From Collinsella sp. (GTDB taxonomy: Bacteria > Actinomycetota > Coriobacteriia > Coriobacteriales > Coriobacteriaceae), in NCBI GenBank assembly GCA_018380195.1, contig JAGZUC010000003.1, positions 62,001 to 126,000 on the forward strand: a stretch of 64,000 bases of DNA, given 5' to 3'. Position 1 is the stretch's first letter, and each line of letters opens with the position of its first letter. Of this stretch, positions 63,594 through 64,000 are shown in pieces. The translations under genes and the position numbers were made by a program. Under the pieces are notes generated by a model, which was given only the letters and a program-made list of their open reading frames with translations, was not told where the DNA came from and made no database searches.

Positions 63594-64000
63594 TTACTCG
63601 GCGTCGGTCTCCTCGTCCTTCTTCTCGGAAGGCAGCGGGGTAACCTCGATCTCGACGCCCAGAGTCTCAGCAGCGGACTTCATGGACAGAGAGATACGAC
63701 GACGGTCGAGGTCGATCTCCATGACCTTGACCTGAACCTTGTCGCCCACGTGGGTGACCTGAGAAGGCTGGTCGACGTGCTTGTTGGCCATCTCGGAGAT
63801 GTGCACCAGGCCCTCGATGCCCTCGCCCAGGTCGACAAAAGCGCCAAACGGGACAAGCTTGGTCACAGTGCCCTCGACGATAGCGCCGACGGGGTACTTC
63901 TTGACAAGTGCGCGCCACGGATCCTCGGTGGTCTGCTTGAGACCCAGGGAGATGCGCTCGCGGTTGAGATCGACGTCGAGAACCTCGACCTCGACCTCCT
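63594..64000 (-). CDS. rpsA: 30S ribosomal protein S1 (3' part, cut by window edge)
   Basis: The minus-strand frame runs from the window edge to the stop at 63594, giving the last 135 residues. It covers the end of one S1 domain (VDLNRERISLGLKQT), a linker (EDPWRALVKKYPVGAIVEGTV) and a full S1 domain (VPFGAFVDLGEGIEGLVHISEM...DRRRISLSMK) with an acidic tail. S1 repeats of this kind belong to RpsA. The 5' part is outside the window. Confidence 0.9.
   Translation of the reverse strand, partial: EVEVEVLDVDLNRERISLGLKQTTEDPWRALVKKYPVGAIVEGTVTKLVPFGAFVDLGEGIEGLVHISEMANKHVDQPSQVTHVGDKVQVKVMEIDLDRRRISLSMKSAAETLGVEIEVTPLPSEKKDEETDAE

Overview
The window is a GC-rich bacterial chromosome segment. The gene families, the GC bias and the combination of formate hydrogenlyase, selenocysteine and DUF3343/YedF genes point to an anaerobic gut actinobacterium of the Coriobacteriia, most like Collinsella. 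This assignment is inference; no rRNA gene is present to test it.

Layout. 0-9.5 kb is housekeeping: an M24 peptidase, folC, valS, the tig-clpP-clpX cluster and tRNA-Leu. 9.6-14.9 kb holds a molybdenum hydroxylase pair (fused 2Fe-2S/Mo subunit plus FAD subunit) and gdhA. 15.1-20.0 kb is a selenium/molybdenum block: a Cys-rich DUF3343 protein, mobA, tRNA-Sec (selC), selB and selA. 20.1-37.8 kb is a long minus-strand run: an orphan molybdopterin oxidoreductase, then (reading in transcription order) hydN, fdhF, hyfABCDEFGHI, hycH, hycI and focA, which together form a proton-translocating formate hydrogenlyase of the Hyf type. 38.2-40.1 kb is a small accessory patch: a RelB/DinJ-like antitoxin with a PIN toxin and an AbiEi-like protein. 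Then follow tRNA-Pro, tRNA-Gly and brnQ. 42.1-49.0 kb looks like one minus-strand operon: a 22-codon leader ORF, two 2-hydroxyacyl-CoA-dehydratase-like subunits (one broken by an in-frame TAA), their ATP-driven activase, selD, yedF, DUF3343 and a class V aminotransferase. 49.2-54.6 kb carries modC-modB-modA, mogA and moeA. 54.8-64 kb carries a ClC channel, a diacylglycerol kinase-like protein, an RF-1 domain protein, xpt, an MFS exporter, metY, a C_GCAxxG_C_C protein, a YigZ protein, RNase P RNA and the 3' end of rpsA.

How the parts fit. Most of the middle 40 kb serves molybdenum-selenium-hydrogen metabolism. Molybdate is imported (ModABC), cofactor is built (MogA, MoeA) and nucleotide-modified (MobA). 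Selenium is activated by SelD, itself encoded with an in-frame UGA at codon 17, and inserted by SelA, SelB and tRNA-Sec at UGA codon 140 of FdhF. FdhF, HydN/HyfA ferredoxins and the Hyf membrane hydrogenase then convert formate to CO2 and H2, with FocA moving formate. YedF, DUF3343 and the class V aminotransferase mark the second selenium trait, the selenium-dependent molybdenum hydroxylases, for which the 9.7-13.4 kb hydroxylase is a candidate substrate.

Intergenic regions carry several structured repeat families: five copies of a 66-67 bp hairpin whose arms co-vary, two copies of a nested hairpin flanking valS on opposite strands, and further long imperfect hairpins. No insertion sequence, prophage, integrase or CRISPR array was seen.
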